DNA from: Sphingomonadales bacterium
GTDB lineage: Bacteria > Pseudomonadota > Alphaproteobacteria > Sphingomonadales > Sphingomonadaceae
Length of the DNA: 64,000 nucleotides
Assembly (NCBI GenBank): GCA_004173185.1
Contig: SEFZ01000024.1
Span: 1 to 64,000 of the forward strand
Direction: 5' to 3'
Positions 1 to 9,580 of this stretch are shown here, piece after piece. The position numbers and the translations under genes are program-made. Below the pieces are notes generated by a model that saw nothing but the letters and a program-made list of their open reading frames with translations, was not told the origin of the DNA and did not search any database. The first letter of the stretch is position 1; each line of letters opens with the position of its first letter.

Positions 1-593
1 CCACCCTCGCCTCCCGCGCGGTCCGCCGCCTGCTGCTCGCCTTCTACAAAGCCCGCGGCTGGAAGGCATTCGGCGCGCCCCCTGCCGATCGTCGCTGCGT
101 CATCATCGCCGCACCACACACGTCGAACTGGGACTTCATCAACTTTCTCGGCCTCACCAATGCGCTCGAAATCGACACGCATTTCATGGCCAAGAAGAGC
201 CTGTTTCGCTGGCCGATGGGGCGCTTCATGCGCGACATGGGCGGGGTAGAGGTCGATCGATCCAAATCGCGCAACTATGTCGAAGCGACCGTCGCCGAAT
301 TCGCCAAGCGCGACGAATTCATGCTGGTGATCGCGGCCGAAGGCACCCGCAGCGCGGTGACGCAGTGGCGCACCGGTTTCTATCATATCGCCCTGGGCGC
401 AAAGGTGCCTTTGGTGCTCGGCTGGGTAGACTATCCCACACGCACCGGCGGGCTTGGCCCCGCGATCATGCCGACCGGCGATTACGAAGCGGACATGCGC
501 CAGATCGTCGCCTTTTACAGCGACAAGATCGCCCGCCACCCCGAGCGAACCGCGCATGATTTCGAAACCATCGTCGGCGCCAACCGCACATGA
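1..593 (+). CDS. 1-acyl-glycerol-3-phosphate acyltransferase-like protein (5' truncated)
   Basis: This is a PlsC-type lysophospholipid acyltransferase that is cut by the left window edge; the open frame already runs from base 3. The acyltransferase signature HX4D is visible as HTSNWD about 39 residues into the visible part, and the second family block EGTRS follows about 70 residues later. Such enzymes transfer an acyl chain to a lysophospholipid or related acceptor at the inner membrane. The short C-terminal part with many charged residues resembles the small 'glycerol acyltransferase' subgroup more than full-length PlsC, so the exact acceptor is unknown. The stop codon overlaps an ATG at 590, but the next gene more likely starts at 617. 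Confidence 0.8.
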   Translation, partial: TLASRAVRRLLLAFYKARGWKAFGAPPADRRCVIIAAPHTSNWDFINFLGLTNALEIDTHFMAKKSLFRWPMGRFMRDMGGVEVDRSKSRNYVEATVAEFAKRDEFMLVIAAEGTRSAVTQWRTGFYHIALGAKVPLVLGWVDYPTRTGGLGPAIMPTGDYEADMRQIVAFYSDKIARHPERTAHDFETIVGANRT

Positions 594-616
594 CCAAGCC
601 CCTGGAAAGGACACCC

Positions 617-1117
617 ATGCGTCTGCCCTTCATTCTCTCGCTTGCCCTGCTCGCCCCGCTGCCCGCGCTGGCCCAGACCAAGCCGCCGATCACGCCGACG
701 CAGAAGCTCCCGCCCGCGAATCCGCTGCCCTATGAGGATCCCGAGGCCGCTGCCGTGCTCGCGCCGGTCAACGCGCTGTTCGCTGCGCTTGAGACTGGCG
801 ACAAAGCCGCGCTGCTCGCCGTCGTCTATCCCGATGGCCGCGTCACCGCCGTCTCGGACACCGCCGTACGCCAGGGCAGCTTCGCCCAGTTCGCCGAAGG
901 CGTGAAGCCCGAACGCGCCTTCAAAGAGCGCATCTGGAACCCCGCCATCGAAATCGACGGCAATATCGCGATGGTCTGGGCGCCCTATGACGTTTACGTC
1001 GCCGGCAAATTCTCAAACTGCGGCATCGATCATCTCGATCTGGTCCGTGAAGGCGGCAGCTGGAAAGTGATGAACATCACCTTCTCCACGCGCGCCACCG
1101 GCTGCGCGCCCAAGTGA
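617..1117 (+). CDS. Secreted NTF2/SnoaL-like (DUF4440-type) protein
   Basis: The product is about 166 aa with a clear Sec signal peptide: a hydrophobic stretch ending in a PALAQ-type cleavage site near residue 20. The mature part has the size and pattern of the NTF2-like cone fold seen in DUF4440/SnoaL proteins, with the helix around 'VNALFAALETGD' followed by beta-rich sequence. I chose the ATG at 617 because GGAAAGG lies at 604-610 and the signal peptide begins there; an in-frame ATG at 590 would overlap the upstream stop. No catalytic residues can be assigned, and many members of this fold are non-enzymatic. The location after the acyltransferase suggests cotranscription only. Confidence 0.7.
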   Translation: MRLPFILSLALLAPLPALAQTKPPITPTQKLPPANPLPYEDPEAAAVLAPVNALFAALETGDKAALLAVVYPDGRVTAVSDTAVRQGSFAQFAEGVKPERAFKERIWNPAIEIDGNIAMVWAPYDVYVAGKFSNCGIDHLDLVREGGSWKVMNITFSTRATGCAPK

Positions 1118-1126
1118 GCCGATAGA

Positions 1127-1438
1127 ATGAAACGCGACACGCTCTTCCTGCTCGAACATGATTTCGCCGATCCGGAATATGGCGGCGAGCGCGTCTTTTA
1201 TTGCAAGGATTGCGTGACCGTCGAAGGGCTGCTCACGCTGTTCCCCGCGCTCGCCGCAAAGCTCGATGTGGTCCGCGTCGCATGGCCCCGCCCGCGCGCG
1301 GCGGTGGTCGCGGCACTGGGCGAGGAAAACCAGAACCTCCCCGCTTTGGCCTTTGCCGAAGGCGGGCATGTCAACGAAATCGAAGCGCTGCTCGCGGCGC
1401 TCCACACCCGCCACGGCTTTCCGGAGCGACACCCATGA
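1127..1438 (+). CDS. DUF3088 family protein
   Basis: This is a 103-aa soluble protein that I recognise as DUF3088: it begins MKRDTLFLLEH, has a CxxC pair (YCKDC) near residue 27, and has a thioredoxin-like beta-alpha pattern. Function is unknown. Its stop codon overlaps the ATG of the biotin-carboxylase gene (ATGA at 1435-1438), so translation is probably coupled. It therefore belongs to the acyl-CoA carboxylase operon. The CxxC could be redox-active or bind metal, but nothing in the sequence decides this. Confidence 0.7.
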   Translation: MKRDTLFLLEHDFADPEYGGERVFYCKDCVTVEGLLTLFPALAAKLDVVRVAWPRPRAAVVAALGEENQNLPALAFAEGGHVNEIEALLAALHTRHGFPERHP

Positions 1439-3291
1439 TCCAGTCCCTCCTCATCGCCAATCGCGGCGAAATCGCCTGCCGCATCATCCGCACCGCGCGG
1501 GCAATGGGCATCCGTACCGTCGCGGTTTATTCGGATGCTGACGCGAACGCACTGCACGTCCGCCAGGCCGATGAAGCCGTGCATATCGGCCCCTCCCCGG
1601 CGCGCGAATCCTACCTTGTCGGCGAGCGGATCATAGCCGCAGCAAAATCCTCCGGGGCCGCAGCAATTCACCCCGGCTATGGCTTCCTCTCGGAGAATGC
1701 CGACTTCGCACAGGCCGTTGCGGATGCGGGCCTGATCTGGGTCGGACCGAAGCCCGACAGCATTCGCGCCATGGGCCTGAAGGATGCCGCCAAGGCGCGG
1801 ATGATCGCCGCCGGCGTACCCGTCACGCCCGGCTATCTGGGTGAGGATCAATCTCCCGACCGCCTGCAATCCGAAGCCGATGCGATCGGCTATCCGGTGC
1901 TGATCAAGGCAGTAGCGGGCGGCGGCGGCAAGGGTATGCGCCGTGTCGATGCTGCGCAGCAATTCGCCCAGATGCTGCAATCCTGCAAGCGTGAAGCCGC
2001 CAGTTCGTTCGGCGACGATCGGGTGCTGATCGAGAAGTACATCCTCTCGCCGCGCCACATCGAAGTGCAGGTGTTCGGCGACACCCATGGCAATGTCGTC
2101 CACCTGTTCGAACGCGACTGCTCGCTCCAGCGCCGCCACCAGAAGGTGATCGAGGAAGCCCCCGCCCCCGGCATGGACCCGGGCACCCGCGAAGCGATCT
2201 GCGCTGCGGCCGTGCGTGCAGCAAAAGCCGTCGATTATGTCGGTGCCGGCACCATCGAATTCATCGCCGACGCCAGCGAAGGCCTCCGCGCGGACCGCAT
2301 CTGGTTCATGGAAATGAACACGCGGTTGCAGGTCGAACACCCGGTCACCGAAGAGATTACCGGCGTCGATCTGGTCGAGTGGCAGTTGCGGGTCGCGAGC
2401 GGCGAGGCGATCCCGCTGCGGCAGGACGAACTGGAAATCAACGGCTGGGCGATGGAAGCACGGCTGTATGCCGAGAACCCGGCAACGGGCTTCCTGCCCT
2501 CGACCGGCCCGCTCGAGCATCTCCATCTGCCCGAATATGCCCGCATCGAAACCGGCGTCGAGGAAGGCGGTGCAGTCTCGCCCTTCTACGATCCGATGAT
2601 CGCCAAGATCGTTGTCCACGACGACACGCGCGAGGCCGCGATCGAGCAATTGTGGGAAGCCACCACCGACGTTGAAGTCTGGCCAGTACGCACCAATGCG
2701 GGCTTCCTCGCGCGGCTTTGCGAAGACCCCGACTTCCGCTCGGGCAACGTCGATACCGGCCTGATCGCCCGCCGCGGCGATGAAATCACCGAAGTGCCGG
2801 CGCCGGATGCCGAGCATCTCCGCATGGCCGCAGCCGCGCTTACCTCGCGCCCCGCCACCAGCGTCTGGGATCGCGTAGTCGGCCTGCGCGCCAATGCCCC
2901 GAATCGTGCCGAGGCCCAGATCATCGACGATACTGGGGTCGTCTACACCGTGACCGATCTTGTCCCAGATGAGGGCGAGCCACAGGACGAAGTCGTCGGC
3001 TTCATCCTCGGCGAAGGCCGCAGCTATCGCTTGCATCAGCCACGCGGCACCGGTGCTGGCAGTATCGGCGACGGCGCAATCCTCGCCCCCATGCCCGGCC
3101 GCGTCACCGCCGTCGATGTTGCGGCAGGCGACACGGTGACCAAGGGCCAACGCCTCGTCACGCTGGAGGCGATGAAGATGGAACACGGCATGACCGCGCC
3201 GTTCGACGGCATCGTCGCCGAACTCACCGTCGAACCCGGGGCACAGGTCACGGAGGGCACGCTGCTGGTGAAGATCGAGAAAACCGACTGA
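1435..3291 (+). CDS. Acyl-CoA carboxylase alpha subunit (biotin carboxylase + biotin carrier), probably 3-methylcrotonyl-CoA type
   Basis: The product is 618 aa. It carries an N-terminal biotin carboxylase domain (ANRGEIACR at the start, ATP-grasp glycine loop GGGGKGMR near residue 162, EMNTRLQVEH near 295) and a C-terminal biotinyl carrier domain with the biotin-accepting lysine in EAMKM (about K581). It loads CO2 on biotin for a carboxyltransferase beta subunit that is not in the window. The length, together with the MaoC hydratase that follows, fits the leucine/isovalerate pathway (methylcrotonyl-CoA carboxylase). Propionyl-CoA or geranyl-CoA carboxylase cannot be excluded without the beta subunit. 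The start ATG overlaps the DUF3088 stop; the frame is open further upstream but that part is a shadow of DUF3088. Confidence 0.88.
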   Translation: MIQSLLIANRGEIACRIIRTARAMGIRTVAVYSDADANALHVRQADEAVHIGPSPARESYLVGERIIAAAKSSGAAAIHPGYGFLSENADFAQAVADAGLIWVGPKPDSIRAMGLKDAAKARMIAAGVPVTPGYLGEDQSPDRLQSEADAIGYPVLIKAVAGGGGKGMRRVDAAQQFAQMLQSCKREAASSFGDDRVLIEKYILSPRHIEVQVFGDTHGNVVHLFERDCSLQRRHQKVIEEAPAPGMDPGTREAICAAAVRAAKAVDYVGAGTIEFIADASEGLRADRIWFMEMNTRLQVEHPVTEEITGVDLVEWQLRVASGEAIPLRQDELEINGWAMEARLYAENPATGFLPSTGPLEHLHLPEYARIETGVEEGGAVSPFYDPMIAKIVVHDDTREAAIEQLWEATTDVEVWPVRTNAGFLARLCEDPDFRSGNVDTGLIARRGDEITEVPAPDAEHLRMAAAALTSRPATSVWDRVVGLRANAPNRAEAQIIDDTGVVYTVTDLVPDEGEPQDEVVGFILGEGRSYRLHQPRGTGAGSIGDGAILAPMPGRVTAVDVAAGDTVTKGQRLVTLEAMKMEHGMTAPFDGIVAELTVEPGAQVTEGTLLVKIEKTD

Positions 3292-3323
3292 GCCTGTCCT
3301 ACAGACCCCGGCCTGTGCGATGC

Positions 3324-3372
3324 TTCGGCAATAGGAAACAAAGTAACTTCGCCGCGCAATGAAATTGCCGAA
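3324..3372. promoter_or_regulatory. 9-bp inverted repeat upstream of the MaoC gene
   Basis: TTCGGCAAT (3324-3332) and ATTGCCGAA (3364-3372) are perfect reverse complements separated by 31 bases, inside the 114-bp gap between the carboxylase and the MaoC gene. This could be a long-range stem in the transcript or a split operator. There is no T-run, so a simple terminator is unlikely. Confidence 0.35.
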
Positions 3373-3405
3373 AACGCGGGAAAAGTGAGAAGCTAAGGAC
3401 GAATC

Positions 3406-3858
3406 ATGGCCGGAAGATTCTACGACGAATGGCAGATCGGTGACCGCATCGAGCACGAGCTGCGCCGCACCGTCACCGAAACCGACAATCTGCTGTTCAG
3501 CACGATGACCCACAACACCCAGCCGCTGCACATCGATGCAGAGGCGGCGAAGGAGAGTGAGTTCGGCCAGATCCTCGTCAACGGCACTTTCACGTTCAGC
3601 CTGATGGTCGGCATCACCGTGGGCGATACCACGGCGGGAACGCTCGTCGCCAATCTGGGCTATGACAAGCTGGTCATGCCCAAACCCGTCTTCATCGGCG
3701 ACACGCTGCGCGCCTACACCGAAGTCCTCGAACTACGCCCGAGCAAATCGCGCCCCGGCCAGGGCATCGTCACCTGGCGGCACCAGATGCACAACCAGCG
3801 CGGCGAACTCGTCTGCGAATGCCTCCGCTCGGCTTTGCTGCGCAGCAAAGCGGCCTAG
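3406..3858 (+). CDS. MaoC family (hot-dog) enoyl-CoA hydratase/dehydratase
   Basis: The product is 150 aa with the MaoC hot-dog fold. It has an N-terminal 'FYDEWQIGDRIEHE'-type opening and the substrate-binding block around residues 37-62, including NTQPLHIDAE and the following ILVNGTF segment. Members hydrate short or medium enoyl-CoA esters. An AAGGA Shine-Dalgarno at 3395-3399 sets the start. Adjacent to the acyl-CoA carboxylase it probably serves branched-chain acid or acyl-CoA catabolism. The last 4 bases overlap the stop of the convergent monooxygenase gene. Confidence 0.82.
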   Translation: MAGRFYDEWQIGDRIEHELRRTVTETDNLLFSTMTHNTQPLHIDAEAAKESEFGQILVNGTFTFSLMVGITVGDTTAGTLVANLGYDKLVMPKPVFIGDTLRAYTEVLELRPSKSRPGQGIVTWRHQMHNQRGELVCECLRSALLRSKAA

Positions 3859-5321
3859 GCAGCCCTCGCCTTTGTCGGCACCGGATTGGAAAACTCCATC
3901 TCCTGATCGATCCCGCCAAATTTCAGCGCCATGATGTCGCGCGTGTAATTCTGGTTGAGCCGCCACGGCTTGCGTGTGCCCTGACGTGGAAAGCGCTCCA
4001 TCGCGCGCTGGACATAGCCCGATGTGAAGTCGAGGAACGGCATCGGCTCGACCGGCCCGTCCACCCGCGGCGTCACTTGCCGCAGCCCGCGCTTCTTCAT
4101 CGCATTGAGCAGCCGCGTGACATAGCCCGCGGTCAGGTCAGACTTCAGCGTCCAGCTGGCGTTCGTATAGCCGAACGAGATCGCCATGTTGGGCACGTCG
4201 GAAAACATCATGCCCTTATACATCGTATGCTCGGCCCAGATGATCGGCTTGCCATCCACCGCGAAGGGCACGTCGCTCATCAATTGCAGCTCTAAGCCCG
4301 TGGCGGTCACGACCACATCGGCGGGGAGCGTCTTGCCCGAAGTCAGCTTTATCCCGTCCGCCGTGAAGCGCTCGATCGTATCGGTCACGACCTCAGCCTT
4401 GCCGCCGCGCAAAGCCGCGAACAGATCGGAATCGGGCACCAGGCAAACGCGCTGATCCCATGGCTTATAGCTCGGCGTGAAATGCGTGCCGACATCATAG
4501 TCCGGCCCCAGTTCATCGCGGACCATCCCGATGATCCGCTCCTTGGCCTTTTCGGGTTTGCTGCGCGCGATGCGGTAGAAGAGTTGCTGGAGCAGCACCT
4601 TCTTCCAGCGCGTAATCCCATAGGCCACCTTGCCCGGCAGCACCTTGCGCAGCCAATTGGCAAAGCCATCCTCCGAAGGGAGAGAGACGATATAGGTCGG
4701 CGAGCGCTGCAACATCGTGACATGCGCCGCCTGCTTCGCCATTTCCGGCACCAGCGTCACCGCCGTAGCACCGCTGCCGATCACCACCACGCGCTTGCCG
4801 GCATAATCGATATCGGACGTCCAGAATTGCGGGTGGACGATCCGCCCCTTGAAGTCCGCCGCCCCCGCAAATTCGGGGGTGAAGCCCTGCGCGTAATTAT
4901 AATAGCCGGTGCACATGAACAGGAACGCGCAGGTGAAGCGCACTTCCTCGCCGCCCCGGTTCACCGTCACCGTCCAGCGCGCATCTGCGCTCGACCATTC
5001 GGCCGCGGTCAGCCGGTGCGAATAGCGGATATGCTTGTCGATCCCGAACTCGCGGGTCGTCTCTTCCAGATAGTTGAGGATGGATGGACCATCGGCGATG
5101 GCCTTGGCATGGGTCCACGGCTTGAACGAAAAACCCAGCGTATACATGTCGCTGTCCGAACGGATGCCGGGATAGCGGAACAGATCCCACGTTCCCCCCA
5201 TCCGCTCGCGGCCTTCGAGCACGACATAGCTGCGCTCGGGCGTGTTGGCCTGGATATGATATGCCGCGCCGACGCCCGAAATCCCGGCGCCCACCACCAC
5301 CACGTCGAAATGCTCGATCAT
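3855..5321 (-). CDS. Flavin-containing monooxygenase, Baeyer-Villiger type
   Basis: The product is 488 aa. It has an FAD Rossmann motif GAGISG at residues 11-16, the FxGxxxHxxxW fingerprint of Baeyer-Villiger/FMO-type monooxygenases (F157, G159, H163, W167), and a second dinucleotide motif GSGATA from about 182 for NADPH. It should insert oxygen into a ketone or hydroxylate a lipophilic substrate; the substrate is unknown. The start at 5321 is preceded by GGAGGGG on the coding strand; the open frame extends 19 codons further without such a site. It is the last gene of the minus-strand series and ends tail to tail with the MaoC gene. Confidence 0.85.
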   Translation of the reverse strand: MIEHFDVVVVGAGISGVGAAYHIQANTPERSYVVLEGRERMGGTWDLFRYPGIRSDSDMYTLGFSFKPWTHAKAIADGPSILNYLEETTREFGIDKHIRYSHRLTAAEWSSADARWTVTVNRGGEEVRFTCAFLFMCTGYYNYAQGFTPEFAGAADFKGRIVHPQFWTSDIDYAGKRVVVIGSGATAVTLVPEMAKQAAHVTMLQRSPTYIVSLPSEDGFANWLRKVLPGKVAYGITRWKKVLLQQLFYRIARSKPEKAKERIIGMVRDELGPDYDVGTHFTPSYKPWDQRVCLVPDSDLFAALRGGKAEVVTDTIERFTADGIKLTSGKTLPADVVVTATGLELQLMSDVPFAVDGKPIIWAEHTMYKGMMFSDVPNMAISFGYTNASWTLKSDLTAGYVTRLLNAMKKRGLRQVTPRVDGPVEPMPFLDFTSGYVQRAMERFPRQGTRKPWRLNQNYTRDIMALKFGGIDQEMEFSNPVPTKARAA

Positions 5322-5374
5322 CAGCCCCTCCGGTTGCTCACTACTTACACAGAGGTAAATAGTGATGCCAACCC

Positions 5375-8300
5375 TCAATAATCCTTCGAGTAGCGGATCG
5401 CCACGCTCGATCCGCCGAACGAACCCGTTTGGGAGAGGATCGATAGCGTGCGGTTGAGCGATATTTCGAGCTGCGTCGCGGTGAAGCCCCGCGCGTCGGT
5501 GATGATCTCGATATAGATATCGTTGGTGATGTATTTGCCCGCCGCCAGCGCAGTGCCGCGCCCGCTGGCGTCATCGGCACCAAGGATGCGCAGGCGATCA
5601 ATGCCCGTCGCGGATTTGAGTTTGCCCAGCGGATTCAGCCCCCCGCCCGAACCACGCAGCGAATTGAGCGCAGCGGCCAGCTGGATCGCCTCGGTCGCCG
5701 ACAGGTTGGTCACGTTGGTTCCGAAGAACAGCCGCGCCAGCACTTCTTCCTGCGGCAGGCTCGGCGTCGAAGTGAACGAGATGCGCGGCTGCTGGGCCGT
5801 GCCCGTCACGTTGAGGATCGCGGTCACCCCCTCGGCCGTCGTGTCGGCCGAAATATCGATCGTGGGATTATACAGCTTGCCGCCCGCAAAGCGGATCGTG
5901 CCCCGGTTGATGTCGAAGCGGCGGCTCGCGAAGCTATAGGTGCCGCGCACGATCTCCATCGTACCGCGCACATCGGGCTCGGCCGATGTGCCGCCGATCA
6001 CGATATTCGCGCGCCATTCGGATTCGAGCCCCATGCCCGAAACCGTCAGCTGGTTCTCCGCGCTTACCCGCAATGCGAGATCGAATATTCCGGCAAATCG
6101 TGGCGTGGTGCTGGCCGGCGCACCGCCATTGTCGGCCACATCGCTCTTGCGGCGAATGCCGGTCAGTTCGGAAACTTCGGCAGCGCCCTGGCGGATGATC
6201 TCATATTTCGCCTCGGGAATCGTGATCCGGCCTTCGATCTTCGCCACGCCGGGCGCCTTGGTCAGCGTGATTTCGCCCGTCGCCGTCGCGCCCAGCGAAT
6301 CGCTGCGCGCCAGCCGCGCATTGTTGAGCTTCGCCGTGAGCGAGATCGGATAGTCCGCCGCCTGTGACAGACCCACCGTGCCGCTCGCGCTGACGGTGCC
6401 TTCGCCCGCAGTCGCGGTGATCGAATTGAGGATGAACTCGTCGTTCGAGAAGCGCCCGTCGATCTTCATATTGGTTAGGCGCGTGCCGAATGTCTCATTC
6501 TCATAAGTGAGCGCATTGGCGCGGATCACGCCGTTGAGCATCGGCTCGCGCACCCGGCCCGAGAAATCGGCGGCAATGCCGATCGGTCCGTCGAGATGCT
6601 GATCGGAGAAGCCGACCAGTGAGAAAGGCACCGCCGCGGGGCCATTATAGCGAATGCCGCCACCCAGGGGGGCCGCGAGCATCCGCGTGGTCCATGATCC
6701 CGCTTCCGGCCCGAGCGGATTGAGCGTCGCGACCAGACGGCCGATCGTAGTGCCGCCACGCTTGACCAGCGCCCGCAGATCGCCGCCGTCGGGAAGCAGC
6801 TTGCCGACAACACTGATATCCACCGGCGTCGATATGCTGGCGAGGCCGGTGCGAGTGAAGTTCTTGAGCTCGATCCGCACATCGGCGCTGGGGAACGCGC
6901 TCGGCGTCGGCTGCGCGAAATCCAGGCTGCCGGTCGCCGCGCCGTCAATCCCGATGCCGGGCATCATCACGTTGAGCAGCGCCATATCGAGCTGATCGAG
7001 CCGCGCGCGCAGCACGATGCCGTTGCCATAGCTGCCCGCCAGCCGCACGCTGCCCTTGTCGAAATCGACCTTCGCGGGCGCCAGCGTGTAGGTGCCGCCG
7101 CGAATGTCGATGCGCGCGGGCTCGACGGTCTTGAAGTTCACGCCGCTCGCCTGTCCCTGCAGCGCGAGCACCCATTGCTCGGGGGTCAGCCGCGCATTGG
7201 CGCCGATGCGGAACGGCACGCCCGACGATCCATTCGCAAATGCCTGCGCAGTGCCCGCGCCGCCACGATAATCGATCTTCACCCGCCCGGTCTTGATCGT
7301 GAAGGTCTCGCCATAGCGCAGGTTCGCGACCTGCGCCTCGGCGGCGATCTCGGGCGTGTCGGCCAGCACCACATTCGCGGTGATCAGCGCGCGGCCGATG
7401 GTCAGGCCGGCCTCGCCCGGAATCGTGGCGTTGAGCGCCTTTGCGTCAACATCGGCGCGCTGGAAATTGCCCTGCGCGGAAAGGTTGGCGGTGCCGATCA
7501 CGCCCGATCCGTTGAAGCGCACCTGCCCCGCAAATGGCCCTGCGGGCGTCTGAATAAGCTGCCCGGCGATATCCATCCCGGCGAAGCGCGCCTTCTGGAT
7601 ATCGATCGCCAATTGGTTTCCGGTGCGCACCAGCACATCGGCGTTGAACTCGCCATAATCGGTGCCGCCGGTCGCGGTTACCGCATAGGCATCACCGCGC
7701 CCGCGCACCCGCGCCACCAGATCGACCAGCCCCACGCCCAGCCCGGGGCGCGATGCGCGCAGCAATATCTCGGGGGCGTTGAGCGTACCCGTCACCCGCG
7801 CAGTCATCGGGCCATAAGCGTTCGACACCGCATCGGCGTCGAGCAGGATCGCTCCGGCGGGATCATACCGTCCCGAACCGCGCGTGACGCGGAATTCGGG
7901 CGCACGCATCCGCACGTCGGTGATGCTGATAATGCCGTTGGGATCGAGCGACAGCCGCGCCGAGGCGACGGCATTGCCACCCAGGAACTCGCGCGCGCCA
8001 TCGTTGAAGATGCGCCGCGTCTCGCCCGCTATCTGCCCGCGTATGCCCCAGCCGCCGCCGGGCGCTGCGAACAGTTCGGCATCGGTGGTGAGATTGACGA
8101 CGCCAACGCCGTCGATCTGGTAATCGTTCACGCGTCCCTTGAGCGCGCCGGTATAGCGGCCCGTGCTCATGTCGGCCGCGATGATCGCCGTCGCGTCGAT
8201 CCGATCGGAGCGCAGCTTGAGATTGTCCGAAAGGATCTGGCTGCCCGAAATCGCCAGATCGCCGTTCAGCGTCAAATTGGTCACCAGCCCGCCCGCTGCG

Positions 8301-9580
8301 GCGTTCAGCCCCGTCACCCGCGCCGCCTTGGCCTTTACCGGGATCAGGATACGTCCGGCATCGACGCGCGCTCTGCCCTCGGCCTGCAATTGCTCGACGC
8401 CAGTCTCGCCGAACGCGAGCAGGGCCGCTGAAATCTTGTAATCCACCACCGGCGCATTGAACGGCCCGTCGAGCGCGAGCCCAACGCGCACCGAACGCCC
8501 GCGCAGATTCGGCGCGATCGCGCCCGGCGTCAGCAGCAAAGCATCGACATTCAGATTGCCGAAGCGATTATTGGCGAGATCCACGATCCCCTTGGCTTCC
8601 ACTGCCAGCGCCGGCGAGCGCAGCTTGAGAATGCCTTCGCCCGCACGGTTCGCCCATTTCGCGTCCAGCTCCACATCGAGCCGCGGCGTCGTCAGCCGCT
8701 CGACCGGCCCCTTCAGATACAGCCCCGGATTGGTCGGCCCGCGCACCTGGAAAGTGCCGTCCTTCGCGGTGATCGTCAGATCGGCGAGCGAAGCGCCGCC
8801 CAGCGTGCCGACGGCCTTGCCCTGCCAGTTCGCCCAGTCGCCCGCGCCATCCACGTTCAGCGCAATCGGTGCGTCGAGCCCGGCCAGCCCGGCGATCATG
8901 CCATTCGCGGGGCCATTGATCTTCAGCCCGATATCGAAGCGGTTCTTGTCGGGCACTGCATCGAGCCGCAGCGCCAGCGTATCGCCGCCCGCAAGCCCGG
9001 GCACCGCGACCGTGCCGCCATCCGCGATGATCTGCGCGCGCCCGCCCGCCAGATGCGCGCTGCCCGAAAGCCGCGCGACGTAACGCTGACCGGCAACCGC
9101 CGGGGCAATGTCGATCCGCGATATGTCTAGCTTGCCGATATCGATGTTCAGATCGGGGAGCAGCGGCGCATCGGGATCGCCCGAAGGCTTGAGCGCGGGC
9201 AGCCGGGCGAGCTTGATTTCCGGGCTGGTCAGGCTGCGCACATCGACATGATTGCTGAGATAGCTGAACGGCCGCCAATCGACGCGAACCTCCTGCGCCG
9301 TCGCGACCACCCCGGTGGCATCGCGCACTTCAACACCGCGCAGCACCATCGCGCCATAAAGCGAGCCTTCGATCCGCTGCACCCGGAAGTTCAGCCCCGA
9401 AGCGAGCGTGAATTTGTTGATTTGCGATACAACGAAATCGCGCCCCGGCTGGGTGTTGATGAGCAACACCGCCGCCACCGCGAGCAGCAGCAGCGCCGCC
9501 ACGCCCGCCGCAACCCAAAGCACGATCCGGCGCCAAAGCGGCTTGCGGACGATAACGATTTCAGGCGCGTCGTCGGCCAT
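5375..9580 (-). CDS. tamB: Translocation and assembly module inner-membrane component TamB
   Basis: This is a 1401-aa protein of the TamB/AsmA-like family. It has one N-terminal membrane anchor (about residues 13-42, very Ala/Val/Leu rich), a long beta-helical body of alternating short strands typical of lipid-transfer bridge proteins, and the C-terminal DUF490 region ending in an aromatic residue (RYSKDY). With TamA it links inner and outer membranes and supports outer-membrane protein assembly or phospholipid transport. Its ATG shares one base with the stop of tamA, so the two are translationally coupled. Length is within the family range. Confidence 0.93.
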   Translation of the reverse strand: MADDAPEIVIVRKPLWRRIVLWVAAGVAALLLLAVAAVLLINTQPGRDFVVSQINKFTLASGLNFRVQRIEGSLYGAMVLRGVEVRDATGVVATAQEVRVDWRPFSYLSNHVDVRSLTSPEIKLARLPALKPSGDPDAPLLPDLNIDIGKLDISRIDIAPAVAGQRYVARLSGSAHLAGGRAQIIADGGTVAVPGLAGGDTLALRLDAVPDKNRFDIGLKINGPANGMIAGLAGLDAPIALNVDGAGDWANWQGKAVGTLGGASLADLTITAKDGTFQVRGPTNPGLYLKGPVERLTTPRLDVELDAKWANRAGEGILKLRSPALAVEAKGIVDLANNRFGNLNVDALLLTPGAIAPNLRGRSVRVGLALDGPFNAPVVDYKISAALLAFGETGVEQLQAEGRARVDAGRILIPVKAKAARVTGLNAAAGGLVTNLTLNGDLAISGSQILSDNLKLRSDRIDATAIIAADMSTGRYTGALKGRVNDYQIDGVGVVNLTTDAELFAAPGGGWGIRGQIAGETRRIFNDGAREFLGGNAVASARLSLDPNGIISITDVRMRAPEFRVTRGSGRYDPAGAILLDADAVSNAYGPMTARVTGTLNAPEILLRASRPGLGVGLVDLVARVRGRGDAYAVTATGGTDYGEFNADVLVRTGNQLAIDIQKARFAGMDIAGQLIQTPAGPFAGQVRFNGSGVIGTANLSAQGNFQRADVDAKALNATIPGEAGLTIGRALITANVVLADTPEIAAEAQVANLRYGETFTIKTGRVKIDYRGGAGTAQAFANGSSGVPFRIGANARLTPEQWVLALQGQASGVNFKTVEPARIDIRGGTYTLAPAKVDFDKGSVRLAGSYGNGIVLRARLDQLDMALLNVMMPGIGIDGAATGSLDFAQPTPSAFPSADVRIELKNFTRTGLASISTPVDISVVGKLLPDGGDLRALVKRGGTTIGRLVATLNPLGPEAGSWTTRMLAAPLGGGIRYNGPAAVPFSLVGFSDQHLDGPIGIAADFSGRVREPMLNGVIRANALTYENETFGTRLTNMKIDGRFSNDEFILNSITATAGEGTVSASGTVGLSQAADYPISLTAKLNNARLARSDSLGATATGEITLTKAPGVAKIEGRITIPEAKYEIIRQGAAEVSELTGIRRKSDVADNGGAPASTTPRFAGIFDLALRVSAENQLTVSGMGLESEWRANIVIGGTSAEPDVRGTMEIVRGTYSFASRRFDINRGTIRFAGGKLYNPTIDISADTTAEGVTAILNVTGTAQQPRISFTSTPSLPQEEVLARLFFGTNVTNLSATEAIQLAAALNSLRGSGGGLNPLGKLKSATGIDRLRILGADDASGRGTALAAGKYITNDIYIEIITDARGFTATQLEISLNRTLSILSQTGSFGGSSVAIRYSKDY

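Noticed and set aside
1198..3531. A 777-codon open frame on the minus strand opposite the acyl-CoA carboxylase
   Set aside because: It is a GC-rich antisense shadow: no ribosome-binding site, no recognisable domain, and the plus strand encodes a complete biotin-dependent enzyme.
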